From Acinetobacter gerneri DSM 14967 = CIP 107464 = MTCC 9824 (GTDB taxonomy: Bacteria > Pseudomonadota > Gammaproteobacteria > Pseudomonadales > Moraxellaceae), in contig NZ_KB849549.1 in assembly GCF_000368565.1 (NCBI RefSeq), forward strand, positions 186,001 to 250,000: 64,000 nucleotides of DNA, in the 5' to 3' direction. Made by a program: the position numbers and the translations under genes. This document shows positions 1-9,520 of this stretch, one piece after another. The notes beneath the pieces were generated by a model. The model saw nothing but the letters and a program-made list of their open reading frames with translations. It searched no databases and had not been told where the DNA came from. Each line of letters opens with the position of its first letter. Position 1 is the stretch's first letter.

Positions 1-474
1 CAAAACTTCAGGATTTCGCAAAATATAACCACCCAATAGCGCTGTAAAATGCTCGAAAGCACAGGTCACAGCCAATTGAAGCTTAGGATGGGTCGACTTG
101 ATAAACTTATCCTGACGAGCAAGCCAAGCTTGGAAACGATCTAGATTGTAGTCATCACGGCGCCAAGCATCATTAAAATCAGCATGTGCTTTTGAATGCA
201 TCGCCTCTTGACCAATAAATGCAGCTATTTGTGCCTGTAGCTTTTCATCGCTCACTTTATCTCGCACATTGCGCACACTATGTACGAAGAACTGTTCACC
301 AATAGGAAACGTCGAGGACAAAGCTGTCAACAGATGCGACATGATGGGTGAATTGGCAAAAAAATGTCTGCGAATCGCTTTGGGATTGAAACTTGGTTTA
401 CGAACTTTGATTCCAATAGCTTTCGGACGATTTAAATATGATTTTTCTGACGTCGTTTGGGCAATTGTAGACAT
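1..474 (-). CDS. Metal-dependent hydrolase family protein, 3' end outside window
   Basis: The first 158 residues are present, starting at the ATG at 474, and the gene runs off the left edge. An AGGA sequence about 7 nt upstream supports this start. The visible part contains FPIGEQFFVHSVR (about residues 61-73) and GQEAMHSKAHADF (about 94-106). This pattern of Glu and His residues fits the PF10118 predicted metal-dependent hydrolase family, which is common in Acinetobacter and has no settled substrate. Only family membership is supported; the C-terminal half cannot be seen. It is transcribed leftward, away from gltD, with about 540 bp of noncoding DNA between them. Confidence 0.75.
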   Translation of the reverse strand, partial: MSTIAQTTSEKSYLNRPKAIGIKVRKPSFNPKAIRRHFFANSPIMSHLLTALSSTFPIGEQFFVHSVRNVRDKVSDEKLQAQIAAFIGQEAMHSKAHADFNDAWRRDDYNLDRFQAWLARQDKFIKSTHPKLQLAVTCAFEHFTALLGGYILRNPEVL

Positions 475-1014
475 AAGTTTTTCCTGTCTGGGCAATATCA
501 ATCTCTATACTGACAGATACAGGACATTTGTATATTGCCAAATCATTCGCAAAATTGACCTAAAACTACATTTCAGACAAATGGAAAGATTTAATCATTT
601 TCAGGTTAAAACAATATTTCACAAAATAAGTTTAATTATTTGAAATATAAACATATTTATTAAAAATCTATGACAAATAAAAATATTTATTTGCAATTCT
701 ATTTTAAATAAAAGCATAGCTTTTAAAGTCATTATTTGCTGAATTGACATTTTAAGCCATCATAAATTACTCTGAAACAAGTTGAAAACTAATGAAAATT
801 GGAAAAGTTATATCATTCTATAGTGTGCGCTCGTTGTGCAGCATTTAGATTTAGGGAATAACCACTTTATCTTGCGCTTCAGTTAAAAAATATTTCAACT
901 TTGCTCAAGTTCGCCTCAATGATGTTAAGGCAAAAGTGTATTGGTCAGTAAATTCAGACTGCATAACATCAGTGAAGTAATATGATTCCATCCTTGATAT
1001 TCTTCTTCAACCAT
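475..1014. promoter_or_regulatory. Noncoding spacer with inverted repeat at 491-539
   Basis: This AT-rich stretch has no convincing gene. An inverted repeat GGCAATAT (491-498) / ATATTGCC (532-539) lies just upstream of the hydrolase start. It brackets an imperfect dyad, so it could be an operator for the leftward gene; this is inference. A 41-codon open frame at 855-980 has no start codon or ribosome-binding site and is not called a gene. Confidence 0.3.
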
Positions 1015-1038
1015 TAAAAAACCCGCATGACTGCGGGC
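1015..1038 (-). terminator. Intrinsic terminator of gltBD
   Basis: Read leftward, a CCCGCA/TGCGGG stem with a 4-nt loop is followed by a run of T residues (A run 1015-1021 on the given strand). It lies about 40 bp beyond the gltD stop, as expected for the end of the glutamate synthase transcript. Confidence 0.85.
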
Positions 1039-1079
1039 TTCTTGAAATGGGTCTTTGGAATTTAAACGTTATCGTCCGA

Positions 1080-2501
1080 TCAAACGTCAAGGTAATCCAA
1101 AATACCTTCTGCTGCTTGACGTCCTTCCCAGATTGCTGTCACAACCAAGTCAGAGCCACGCACCATATCGCCACCCGCAAAGATTTTCGGATTTGATGTT
1201 TGGAATTTATATTCTTGCTGTTCAGGTGCAACCACACGACCAGAACCATCAAGATTGATATTTGAAGAAGCAAACCAATCTGCAGGGCTAGTACGGAAAC
1301 CGAAGGCTAAAAGTACGGCATCAGCTGGTAAAACTTCTTCAGAACCAGGGATTGGCTCAGGGCTACGACGACCACGACTATCTGGATCACCAAGCTGAGT
1401 GCTTACGACTTTAACGCCTGTAACCTTGCCATTTTCACCTACGATTTCAATCGGTTGACGATTGAATTGGAAATCAACACCTTCTTCACGTGCATTTTTT
1501 ACTTCACGACGTGAACCCGGCATGTTTTCTTCATCACGGCGATATGCACAAGTCACTGACTCTGCACCTTGACGAATCGAAGTACGGTTACAGTCCATCG
1601 CAGTGTCACCACCACCAAGCACGATCACTTTTTTACCTTCAACACTGATGTATTCAGCAGGATCTTTTTCCCAGCCTTGAGTACGGTTGACATTGGCGAT
1701 TAGGAAATCAAGTGCATCATACACACCGTCTAAATCTTCACCAGCAAATCCGCCTTTCATATAGGTGTATGTACCCATACCCATAAAGACTGCATCATAA
1801 TCTGCAAGCAATTGGTCAATCGTTACGTCTGTACCAATTTCAGTATTTAAACGGAATTCAACGCCCATGCCTGTGAAAATTTCACGGCGACGTTTCATCA
1901 CATCTTTTTCCATTTTAAATTCTGGAATACCAAAAGTTAAAAGGCCACCGATTTCAGGGCGTTTATCAAATACGACTGGCTTAACACCACTTCGTACCAA
2001 GATATCTGCACAGCCTAAGCCCGCAGGACCTGCACCGATAATCGCAACTTTTTTGTCAGTCCATTTCACAGATGACATATCTGGACGCCAGCCCAAAGCA
2101 AAGGCTGTGTCATTGATATATTTTTCAGCATTACCAATAGTAACCGCACCAAAACCATCATTTAGGGTACATGCACCCTCACACAGACGGTCTTGTGGGC
2201 ATACACGACCACACACTTCTGGCAATGTGTTGGTTTGATGGCAAAGTTCTGCTGCTTGGAAAATACGACCTTCTGCAATCAGTTTTAACCAGTTTGGAAT
2301 GTAGTTATGTACTGGACATTTCCATTCACAATATGGGTTACCACAACCTAAACAGCGATGCGTTTGGTTTGCCGCAATTTCTGCTGTAAAAGGCTTATAA
2401 ATTTCCACAAACTCTGCTTTGCGGACAGTTAGATCTTTTTTCTCTGGGTCTTGGCGTGCTACATCCAGAAATTGAAAGTCATTGTTTAGGCGCTCTGCCA
2501 T
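1080..2501 (-). CDS. gltD: Glutamate synthase small subunit
   Basis: This is the 473-residue beta subunit of NADPH-dependent glutamate synthase (GOGAT). It takes electrons from NADPH through FAD and iron-sulfur clusters to the large subunit for reductive conversion of 2-oxoglutarate and glutamine into two glutamates. The N-terminal cluster region shows CLGCGNPYCEWKCP (about 50-63) and CGRVCPQDRLCEGAC (about 97-111), which supply the cysteine ligands. An FAD-binding GAGPAGLGCADIL follows at about 156, and an NADPH-binding GGGDTAMDCNR at about 296. Length is normal for the family. It is the second gene after gltB, 92 bp downstream, with an unusual hairpin in the gap and a terminator after the stop. 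Confidence 0.97.
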   Translation of the reverse strand: MAERLNNDFQFLDVARQDPEKKDLTVRKAEFVEIYKPFTAEIAANQTHRCLGCGNPYCEWKCPVHNYIPNWLKLIAEGRIFQAAELCHQTNTLPEVCGRVCPQDRLCEGACTLNDGFGAVTIGNAEKYINDTAFALGWRPDMSSVKWTDKKVAIIGAGPAGLGCADILVRSGVKPVVFDKRPEIGGLLTFGIPEFKMEKDVMKRRREIFTGMGVEFRLNTEIGTDVTIDQLLADYDAVFMGMGTYTYMKGGFAGEDLDGVYDALDFLIANVNRTQGWEKDPAEYISVEGKKVIVLGGGDTAMDCNRTSIRQGAESVTCAYRRDEENMPGSRREVKNAREEGVDFQFNRQPIEIVGENGKVTGVKVVSTQLGDPDSRGRRSPEPIPGSEEVLPADAVLLAFGFRTSPADWFASSNINLDGSGRVVAPEQQEYKFQTSNPKIFAGGDMVRGSDLVVTAIWEGRQAAEGILDYLDV

Positions 2502-2522
2502 GTCTCTCTCCGTGGGTTGGAA

Positions 2523-2567
2523 GTGGATAACTTTTCGCGTTTGTGTATAAGTCGAAAGTTATCCACA
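2523..2567. promoter_or_regulatory. Hairpin with inverted DnaA-box-like sequences
   Basis: In the gltB-gltD gap a perfect 12-bp inverted repeat GTGGATAACTTT (2523-2534) / AAAGTTATCCAC (2555-2566) flanks a 20-nt loop. The right arm contains TTATCCACA (2559-2567), an exact match to the DnaA-box consensus TTATNCACA. The left arm carries the same box inverted with one mismatch at its end. It could act as an mRNA hairpin setting the GltB:GltD ratio, or as a DnaA-binding site. The structure is seen directly; either role is inference. Confidence 0.5.
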
Positions 2568-2593
2568 CCTACCTAGTATTTTGAGTAGTGGAA

Positions 2594-5500
2594 TTATTGT
2601 GGATCTGCTTGAGTTGCTTTCAAAAGTGTCTGCAAATTAGCTGCTTTTGGTTTCACTAGCCAGAATTTACGGCTATAGAAATCGAACTCGTTGCGGATCT
2701 TATACGCCCAAGCACTACCTGTTTCTGCAATATGCTCATCCAAGATGCGAAGCAAGAATTCTTTGTGTTCTTCCATCGCTTCTGTAGAGATACGGTTCAA
2801 CTCGATCAATTCGTGGTTATAGTAATCGACGAAGTCATTATCCAAGTCAAGTACATAAGCAAAACCACCAGTCATACCTGCACCAAAGTTGTGTCCAACT
2901 TTACCCAGTACAGTCACGATACCACCTGTCATATATTCACAGCAGTGGTCGCCTGCACCTTCAATCACGGCAAATGCACCAGAGTTACGAACCGCAAAAC
3001 GCTCACCCGCAGTACCTGCTGCAAAGAGTTTACCACCAGTCGCACCATATAAACATGTGTTACCAATGATCGCAGTTTCTTGAGTTTGGAATGGTGAACC
3101 TTTTGGCGGGAAGATCGAAACTCGACCACCAGCCATGCCTTTACCCACATAATCGTTAGCATCACCTTCAAGTTTGATATGCAAACCGCCCGCATTCCAA
3201 ACACCGAGTGACTGACCAGCCGTACCTTTTAGGTTCATTTTGACTGGATGCTCTTCCATGCTTAAATTGCCATAACGACGTGCAATTTCACCTGAAATAC
3301 GCGCACCGATTGAACGGTCACAGTTCACTACATTGAAATGGTATTCACCGCTTGTACCCGCTTCAATGGCAGGAAGCATTTCCTCAACCATTTTCTCTGC
3401 AAGCAAGCCTTTATCAAATGGTGCATTTCCTTGAACTTGGCAATATTGCGCCTTACCTTCAGCAGCAGGATGTGATTCAAGCAACGCGCTTAGATCCAAA
3501 TGTGCATGTTTATCGGTATCACCCGGTAAAACTTCCAGTAAATCTGTACGACCAATCAAATCTTTCAGTGACGCTACACCAAGTGCTGCAAGCCATTCAC
3601 GAGTTTCTTCTGCGATAAAGTGGAAGAAATTGATCAGCATTTCTGGCTCGCCAATATAATGCTCTTGACGTAAATGATCTTGCTGAGTCGCAACACCAGT
3701 CGCACAGTTATTTAAGTGGCAAATACGAAGATATTTACAACCCAATGCGATCATCGGTGTAGAACCGAAACCAAAGCTTTCAGCACCTAAAATCGCTGCT
3801 TTAACAACGTCTAAACCAGTTTTCAAACCACCATCTGTTTGTACACGGACTTTACCACGCAAGTCATTTACACGAAGTGCTTGATGCGCTTCAGAAAGAC
3901 CAAGCTCCCATGGCGAACCTGCATGGTGAATGGATGAAAGTGGTGAAGCTGCTGTACCACCGTCATAACCTGAAATGGTAATAAAGTCAGCATAAGCTTT
4001 TGCAACACCCGCAGCGATCGTACCCACGCCCGGCTCAGATACCAATTTCACAGATACCATCGCTTTTGGATTGACTTGTTTTAAGTCAAAGATCAATTGC
4101 GATAAATCTTCAATTGAATAAATATCGTGATGCGGAGGAGGTGAAATCAAAGTCACACCCGGTACTGAGTAACGTAAACGTGCGATTAAGCCATTCACTT
4201 TACCACCCGGTAACTGACCACCTTCACCTGGTTTTGCACCTTGCGCCACTTTAATCTGCAACACTTCTGCTGAAGTTAGATAAGCAGGCGTTACACCAAA
4301 ACGACCTGATGCAATTTGTTTGATTTTCGAGTTACGAATCGTGCCATAACGAGCAGGATCTTCACCGCCCTCACCAGAGTTTGAACGACCACCGATCGTA
4401 TTCATCGCAATCGCAATTGCTTCATGTGCTTCAGGTGATAACGCACCTAAAGACATCCCTGCTGAGTCGAAACGTGGCAAAATTTCTTCAACTGATTCAA
4501 CCGCTTCCAAAGGAATAGAGTTGTCAGTTTTAAGTTTAAATAAATCACGAATTGTTGCGATTGGACGATGATTGACTAGCTCTGCATATTCTTTGAAATC
4601 TGCATAGTTACCAGAACGCACCGATTTGTGAAGCGCATTGATAATGTCTGGGTTAAATGCATGATATTCCTTACCAAATACAAATTTGAGCATACCACCT
4701 TGATCAATTGGCTTACGTGATTTCCACGCAATATCTGCCAATTTGATTTGGTCATTTTCAAGATCTGTAAATGTCGCACCTTTGATACGGCTTGGTACAC
4801 CAGTAAAGCATTTATTGACCACTTCTTCAGATAGACCAACAGCTTCAAATAATTGACCGCCACGATAAGAAGCAACAGTTGAAATACCCATTTTCGAAAG
4901 AACTTTCAATAAGCCTTTCTCGATACCCTTACGGAAATTGGCTTGAGCATGGATTGGGTCACCAAGCAACTCACCTTTTGCAATCAAATCATTGATCACA
5001 TCATAAGCCAAGTATGGGTAGATCGCAGTCGCACCGAAGCCCAAGATCACCGCAAATTGATGAGGATCACGAGCAATCGCAGTTTCTACAATAATGTTTG
5101 CATCAGTACGCAGTCCAACATTGATCAGGTAATGGTGAATCGCACCTGTCACCATCGCAGCATTGGCTGGTAAATAACCTTCACGAATTTTCTTATCAGT
5201 CAAAACAAGCAAAGTTTTACCCGCGCTTACCGCTTGAGCTGCTTCTTTACAAATACGATCAATCGCAGCTTCTAAACCTTCTGCTGCTGGATAGTTCAAA
5301 TCCAAATCAATCACATCATAACCATCACGTCCTAAAGTACGTAATTGATGCATTTTAGAATTTGAAAGCACTGGGCTTGAAATGATTAAGCGTTCAGCAT
5401 GTTCAGGACCTTGTTCAAAGACGTTTTGCTCACGACCTAAACACGTTTCTAATGACATCACGATTGATTCACGTAATGGGTCAATCGGTGGGTTAGTCAC

Positions 5501-7075
5501 CTGTGCAAATTGTTGACGGAAATAATCAGTCACATGACGCACTTGACGAGAAAGAACCGCCATTGGCGTATCATCACCCATCGAACCAACAGCTTCCTGA
5601 CCGCTTTCAGCGATTGGGCGAAGCAATTGATCACGCTCTTCAAATGTCACCATAAACATTTTTTGTGCAGCTTTTAGGTCGTCGCCTTTTAAGCCTTGAT
5701 CACATAAATATTCTTCTAATTCTGGGCTACCTTGCAGGCGAATAGAACGTTCACGTAACCATTCACGATAAGGACGCATTTTTTTCAAATGGTTGCTGAC
5801 ATCTTGAGTATCTAGCATTTTGCCAGTATAGGTGTCGATCACTAAGATTTGACCTGGACCTACACGACCTTTAGAAATCACATCTTCTGGTTCATATCCC
5901 CAAACACCGATTTCTGATGCAAGTGTGATATAGCCATTTTTAGTGATCACCCAACGTGCAGGACGTAAACCATTTCGGTCAAGCATACAAATCGCGTGAC
6001 GACCATCTTGGATCACGAGACCCGCAGGACCATCCCAAGCTTCCATATGTTTAGAATTAAACTCGTAGAATGCACGAAGATCTGCATCCAAAGTTTCAAC
6101 GTTTTGCCAAGCTGGTGGAACAAGCATACGAAGCGCACGGAACAAGTCCATACCACCGCCCACGAGGATTTCAAGCATATTATCCAAGCTTGAAGAATCC
6201 GAACCAGTACGGTTTACGATCGGAGTAAGTTCAGTTAAACCCGGAAGCAATGGATTTTCAAATTTTGGAGTACGTGCCACAGCCCAGTTACGGTTAGCTG
6301 TAATCGTGTTGATTTCACCATTGTGCGCTAAATAGCGGAATGGCTGAGCCAACGGCCAACGTGGCAATGTGTTGGTAGAGAAACGCTGATGGAAAACTAC
6401 GATATGTGATTCTAAGCGTGGATCAGCCAAATCTGTATAGAAGTCAGCAATCGCTTCAGGCATCATCAAGCCTTTATAGCTAATCACTGTTGAGCAAAGT
6501 GTAGTCACATAAAATAATGGATCATTCACCAATTGTTGCTCTGCACGGCGACGTGCCAAGAACAATTTACGGTTAAACTCGACCTCAGTCACGCCCATCG
6601 GGCAGTTCACAATCACTTGTTCAAAAACAGGCAGAGAACGAAGCGCAATTTCACCAAGCGCATCATTATTGGTCGGTACTACACGCCAAGCGATAACACG
6701 TAGACCTTCTTCTTCTAATTCTTTAACTAAAATATTTTTGGCATTGGCTGCAAGTGCAGGATCAGTATTTAAAAATACAGTACCGACAGCAAAAATTTCG
6801 CTCAGTGTAATGTCACTGAGTTTTTTTGCTTCATCACGGAAAAATTTCTTTGGCATAGCCAAAAGTAATCCGCAACCATCCCCTGTCTTACCATCTGCGG
6901 CAATACCACCACGGTGCGTCATACAGCTTAAACTATGAATCGCGGTCTTGACTAAATCATGACTTGCATCACCCTGCATATGGGCGATCAAACCGAAACC
7001 ACAGTTATCTTTAAACTCGTCAGGTTGATATAAACCTTGAGCGGGAGCTACAGTATTAGGCGATGGCATGTGCAT
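2594..7075 (-). CDS. gltB: Glutamate synthase large subunit
   Basis: This is the alpha subunit of NADPH-GOGAT, 1493 residues from the ATG at 7075. A GAAGG sequence sits about 8 nt upstream of that start. An ATG 36 nt further upstream has no ribosome-binding site, so I prefer the shorter form. After a 24-residue propeptide, Cys25 (CGFGLIAHMQGD) is the expected N-terminal nucleophile of the class II glutamine amidotransferase domain. The FMN-binding synthase domain follows, with GRSNSGEGGEDPARYG and a 3Fe-4S ligand set CKYLRICHLNNC near residues 1111-1122. The C-terminal GXGXG beta-helix is intact. It is first in the gltBD operon. Confidence 0.97.
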   Translation of the reverse strand: MHMPSPNTVAPAQGLYQPDEFKDNCGFGLIAHMQGDASHDLVKTAIHSLSCMTHRGGIAADGKTGDGCGLLLAMPKKFFRDEAKKLSDITLSEIFAVGTVFLNTDPALAANAKNILVKELEEEGLRVIAWRVVPTNNDALGEIALRSLPVFEQVIVNCPMGVTEVEFNRKLFLARRRAEQQLVNDPLFYVTTLCSTVISYKGLMMPEAIADFYTDLADPRLESHIVVFHQRFSTNTLPRWPLAQPFRYLAHNGEINTITANRNWAVARTPKFENPLLPGLTELTPIVNRTGSDSSSLDNMLEILVGGGMDLFRALRMLVPPAWQNVETLDADLRAFYEFNSKHMEAWDGPAGLVIQDGRHAICMLDRNGLRPARWVITKNGYITLASEIGVWGYEPEDVISKGRVGPGQILVIDTYTGKMLDTQDVSNHLKKMRPYREWLRERSIRLQGSPELEEYLCDQGLKGDDLKAAQKMFMVTFEERDQLLRPIAESGQEAVGSMGDDTPMAVLSRQVRHVTDYFRQQFAQVTNPPIDPLRESIVMSLETCLGREQNVFEQGPEHAERLIISSPVLSNSKMHQLRTLGRDGYDVIDLDLNYPAAEGLEAAIDRICKEAAQAVSAGKTLLVLTDKKIREGYLPANAAMVTGAIHHYLINVGLRTDANIIVETAIARDPHQFAVILGFGATAIYPYLAYDVINDLIAKGELLGDPIHAQANFRKGIEKGLLKVLSKMGISTVASYRGGQLFEAVGLSEEVVNKCFTGVPSRIKGATFTDLENDQIKLADIAWKSRKPIDQGGMLKFVFGKEYHAFNPDIINALHKSVRSGNYADFKEYAELVNHRPIATIRDLFKLKTDNSIPLEAVESVEEILPRFDSAGMSLGALSPEAHEAIAIAMNTIGGRSNSGEGGEDPARYGTIRNSKIKQIASGRFGVTPAYLTSAEVLQIKVAQGAKPGEGGQLPGGKVNGLIARLRYSVPGVTLISPPPHHDIYSIEDLSQLIFDLKQVNPKAMVSVKLVSEPGVGTIAAGVAKAYADFITISGYDGGTAASPLSSIHHAGSPWELGLSEAHQALRVNDLRGKVRVQTDGGLKTGLDVVKAAILGAESFGFGSTPMIALGCKYLRICHLNNCATGVATQQDHLRQEHYIGEPEMLINFFHFIAEETREWLAALGVASLKDLIGRTDLLEVLPGDTDKHAHLDLSALLESHPAAEGKAQYCQVQGNAPFDKGLLAEKMVEEMLPAIEAGTSGEYHFNVVNCDRSIGARISGEIARRYGNLSMEEHPVKMNLKGTAGQSLGVWNAGGLHIKLEGDANDYVGKGMAGGRVSIFPPKGSPFQTQETAIIGNTCLYGATGGKLFAAGTAGERFAVRNSGAFAVIEGAGDHCCEYMTGGIVTVLGKVGHNFGAGMTGGFAYVLDLDNDFVDYYNHELIELNRISTEAMEEHKEFLLRILDEHIAETGSAWAYKIRNEFDFYSRKFWLVKPKAANLQTLLKATQADPQ

Positions 7076-7482
7076 AGCGTACCCTTCTTTCACAATGGCC
7101 CATACGGGCATAAAACAAATCTAAATAATCTTTTCGCGACTCGTCGATTTACGCTCAATAAGATTTCATATCAGTAAACCATTATTGCGAATAACCATAT
7201 TGGCTGAAAAAAACCAAGATTGCATTCACTTTATTGCACTCTTTTTTGCAAAAAATGTTCAACAATCACAATCTTTAAAAGCAGGCAAATTTGACAGTTT
7301 CGCACACTAATTGGATCAGTGGCGCTCTAAAATAGTGACAACTCTCTCAACTAGCACAGTTATAAAGCAAAAAATATGCCAAACCTAAAAAGAACTGACA
7401 AAATCATCTAATTATCTTTACTGACGATATATGTGAAATATAAAAGATAAATTTTGCACAAATATTACGCACCATTTTTGTG
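7076..7482. promoter_or_regulatory. gltB upstream region with three TTGCA repeats
   Basis: This is about 400 bp of noncoding AT-rich DNA upstream of gltB. Three direct TTGCA copies lie at 7220-7224, 7234-7238 and 7246-7250. The last also forms an inverted repeat with the complementary TGCAA. Transcription of gltBD must start in this area, so these may be regulator contacts. No clear sigma70 hexamer pair could be assigned, and the regulator is unknown. Confidence 0.35.
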
Positions 7483-7514
7483 CAAAAAAAAGAGCATTAA
7501 CCATTTAATGCTCT
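7483..7514 (-). terminator. Intrinsic terminator after the aro/SPOR block
   Basis: An AGAGCATTAA/TTAATGCTCT stem with a 4-nt loop is followed, reading leftward, by eight T residues. It lies 14 bp after the stop of the SPOR-domain gene and separates that transcript from gltB. Confidence 0.88.
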
Positions 7515-7527
7515 ATTTTGGGTTGTT

Positions 7528-8400
7528 TTAGTTAAATGGATCACTAATTTCGTGCTCAGCAGGCTTTTTCGTAGCCCCAGTATTTGCACTATTATCTTTC
7601 GGCTTGGTCGCTGCTGGACGTTCGACTGAACTATTTGATTTTTGTACATCAGTGACATTGCCCTGTGCATCACGACGGGTCACAACTGTTTTAGTCGTAG
7701 GTACAGATTGACTCGTTGCTGCAGATACTGTTGGCTTCACTTGACTCAAAGTCGTTTCATCTACGGTTGGTACTGCAGCATTTCTCAAGCGAACTTCATA
7801 TTGTTTATTGCTGCCTGAGGACAATTCATCCGCACCAAGATCATTGACCAATCCAGCAAAGTCACCCAATTTTCGGATTTGCGGATGCACTGTCTTAGGT
7901 AAACCGACATTTGCTTGAGCGATTTGATTTTTAGCCTCTCCCTCGCCAGCAAACACACCGTAAGCCAAAACATATTGCTCAGTCTGACCTTCACCACTTA
8001 AACGAAAATAAATCAAATTCTTATGATCAAATTGTTTTGCCAAATATGCTTTGATTACATCTTCTTTTGTTGTTCTAAATAACTCAATTGTCCATTTATT
8101 TTTATTGTCTTCAATAAATTTAGTGCCACGGAACTCAGCTTCGTGATTTCCAGCAGCAACTACACGTGAAGTCATTTCCAGAGGGCGAACCTCATCTAAA
8201 AGTGCACCAAGATGGGACGTTGCTGCAACTTTTTCTGGTTGGATCGCCACTTGAGTTTCTTCAATTGGATTTTCTTGGGTCACTAATTTCTTAGTATCGG
8301 TTAATGCCCAAAATAACAATGAAGCCAATAGACACAACAACCCACCGATTAACCAAATATAAAGGCGAATATTTTGCCAATTCATACGTGTTGTTGTCAT
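7528..8400 (-). CDS. SPOR-domain membrane protein
   Basis: This 290-residue protein has one N-terminal transmembrane segment (about 12-32, IWLIGGLLCLLASLLFW) and a periplasmic remainder. Residues about 100-190 (YFRLSGEGQTEQYVLAYGVF and onward) resemble a SPOR fold, which in other proteins binds glycan strands without stem peptides at the septum. The C-terminal third is low complexity, rich in Thr, Ser, Pro and Lys. It starts 8 bp after the aroB stop and is probably co-transcribed with it. The place of the gene matches the DedD/DamX-like proteins often encoded next to aroB. The SPOR call rests on pattern and context, not a profile search. Confidence 0.7.
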   Translation of the reverse strand: MTTTRMNWQNIRLYIWLIGGLLCLLASLLFWALTDTKKLVTQENPIEETQVAIQPEKVAATSHLGALLDEVRPLEMTSRVVAAGNHEAEFRGTKFIEDNKNKWTIELFRTTKEDVIKAYLAKQFDHKNLIYFRLSGEGQTEQYVLAYGVFAGEGEAKNQIAQANVGLPKTVHPQIRKLGDFAGLVNDLGADELSSGSNKQYEVRLRNAAVPTVDETTLSQVKPTVSAATSQSVPTTKTVVTRRDAQGNVTDVQKSNSSVERPAATKPKDNSANTGATKKPAEHEISDPFN

Positions 8401-8408
8401 TTTATTAC

Positions 8409-9494
8409 CTATGCACTCAGTTGGTTAGCCAAAATGGCTTGCTTCATGAATTCAACATCAAAGTCTTTAGTAATCACTGCCTGACCCATTTTCTTCATTA
8501 AAATCAATCGAAGCTGACCATTTAAAACTTTTTTATCATGTGACATATATGCCAAAAATTCATCCAATGGAATCGCTGGACATGCTACAGGCAAATTGGC
8601 ACGTTGAATGATTTTTTTTGTACGCTGCAAATCTTCATCACTGATCCATCCCATACGACAAGATAAATCAGCTGCCATGACCATACCTGTTGCTACAGCT
8701 TCACCATGTAGCCATACGCCATAGCCAAGATAAGACTCAATCGCATGTCCGAAAGTATGTCCTAAATTGAGCAATGCGCGTTCGCCTTGTTCTTTTTCAT
8801 CATTTGCAACTATACGAGCTTTATGCGCACATGAACGATAAACCGCTTCAGCAAGTAAAGTCGCATCACCAGCAATCAGACCATCCATGTTTTGTTCTAA
8901 CCAAACCAGAAAGTCTGCATCGCCAAGTAATGCATATTTTATCACTTCTGCCAGTCCAGCGGACAATTCACGTGGAGGCAGTGTTTTTAACTGGGACATA
9001 TCCGCCAAAACCACTTGCGGTTGTTTAAATGCCCCAATCATATTTTTACCCAAAGGATGATTGATCCCTGTTTTACCACCTACACTCGAATCCACTTGGG
9101 ATAACAATGTCGTTGGCACTTGGATAAAATAAACACCTCGTTGGAAACATGCAGATGCAAAGCCTGCCATATCACCAATCACACCACCGCCTAAAGCCAA
9201 AACAGTACAGTCACGGTTAAAGCCTGCTTCAAGCAAAGCATCAAAAATCAGATTGAGATGCTCAATGTCTTTATATTTTTCACCATCATCCAACACACAA
9301 GTTGCTACTGTTTTACCTAAGGCAGAAACTGCATCTACATAATGCTGTAAATACAACTTTTCAATCGTTGTATTGGTCACAATCATCACTTGTTTACCTT
9401 TAATATAAGGTTCAAGCAAAGTTTGCGGATTTAAATCACTACCAATAAAAATAGGATAACGACGATCACCTAGTTCAACATGTAAAGTTTGCAT
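8409..9494 (-). CDS. aroB: 3-dehydroquinate synthase
   Basis: AroB converts DAHP to 3-dehydroquinate, the second step of the shikimate pathway, using NAD+ and a divalent metal. The sequence has the NAD-binding and active-site regions LALGGGVIGDMAGFASACFQRG, VPTTLLSQVDSSVGGKTGIN and LNLGHTFGHAIE, the last including metal-binding histidines. I chose the internal ATG giving MQTLHVELG (361 residues). An ATG 15 nt upstream at 9509 is also open, and neither start has a strong ribosome-binding site. It follows aroK closely and is probably in the same transcript. Confidence 0.95.
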   Translation of the reverse strand: MQTLHVELGDRRYPIFIGSDLNPQTLLEPYIKGKQVMIVTNTTIEKLYLQHYVDAVSALGKTVATCVLDDGEKYKDIEHLNLIFDALLEAGFNRDCTVLALGGGVIGDMAGFASACFQRGVYFIQVPTTLLSQVDSSVGGKTGINHPLGKNMIGAFKQPQVVLADMSQLKTLPPRELSAGLAEVIKYALLGDADFLVWLEQNMDGLIAGDATLLAEAVYRSCAHKARIVANDEKEQGERALLNLGHTFGHAIESYLGYGVWLHGEAVATGMVMAADLSCRMGWISDEDLQRTKKIIQRANLPVACPAIPLDEFLAYMSHDKKVLNGQLRLILMKKMGQAVITKDFDVEFMKQAILANQLSA

Positions 9495-9520
9495 ATTTTC
9501 CGATGCCATTTTAAATGGGT

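Noticed and set aside
269..643. 124-codon rightward frame near the window start
   Set aside because: It overlaps the hydrolase gene on the other strand, which has family motifs; the rest is low-complexity.
855..980. 41-codon open stretch that might be a transposase remnant
   Set aside because: No start codon, no ribosome-binding site and no recognisable family match.
2523..2567. Replication origin at the DnaA-like sequences
   Set aside because: No dnaA, dnaN or gyrB gene and no AT-rich unwinding element or box cluster are nearby; only two inverted boxes are present.
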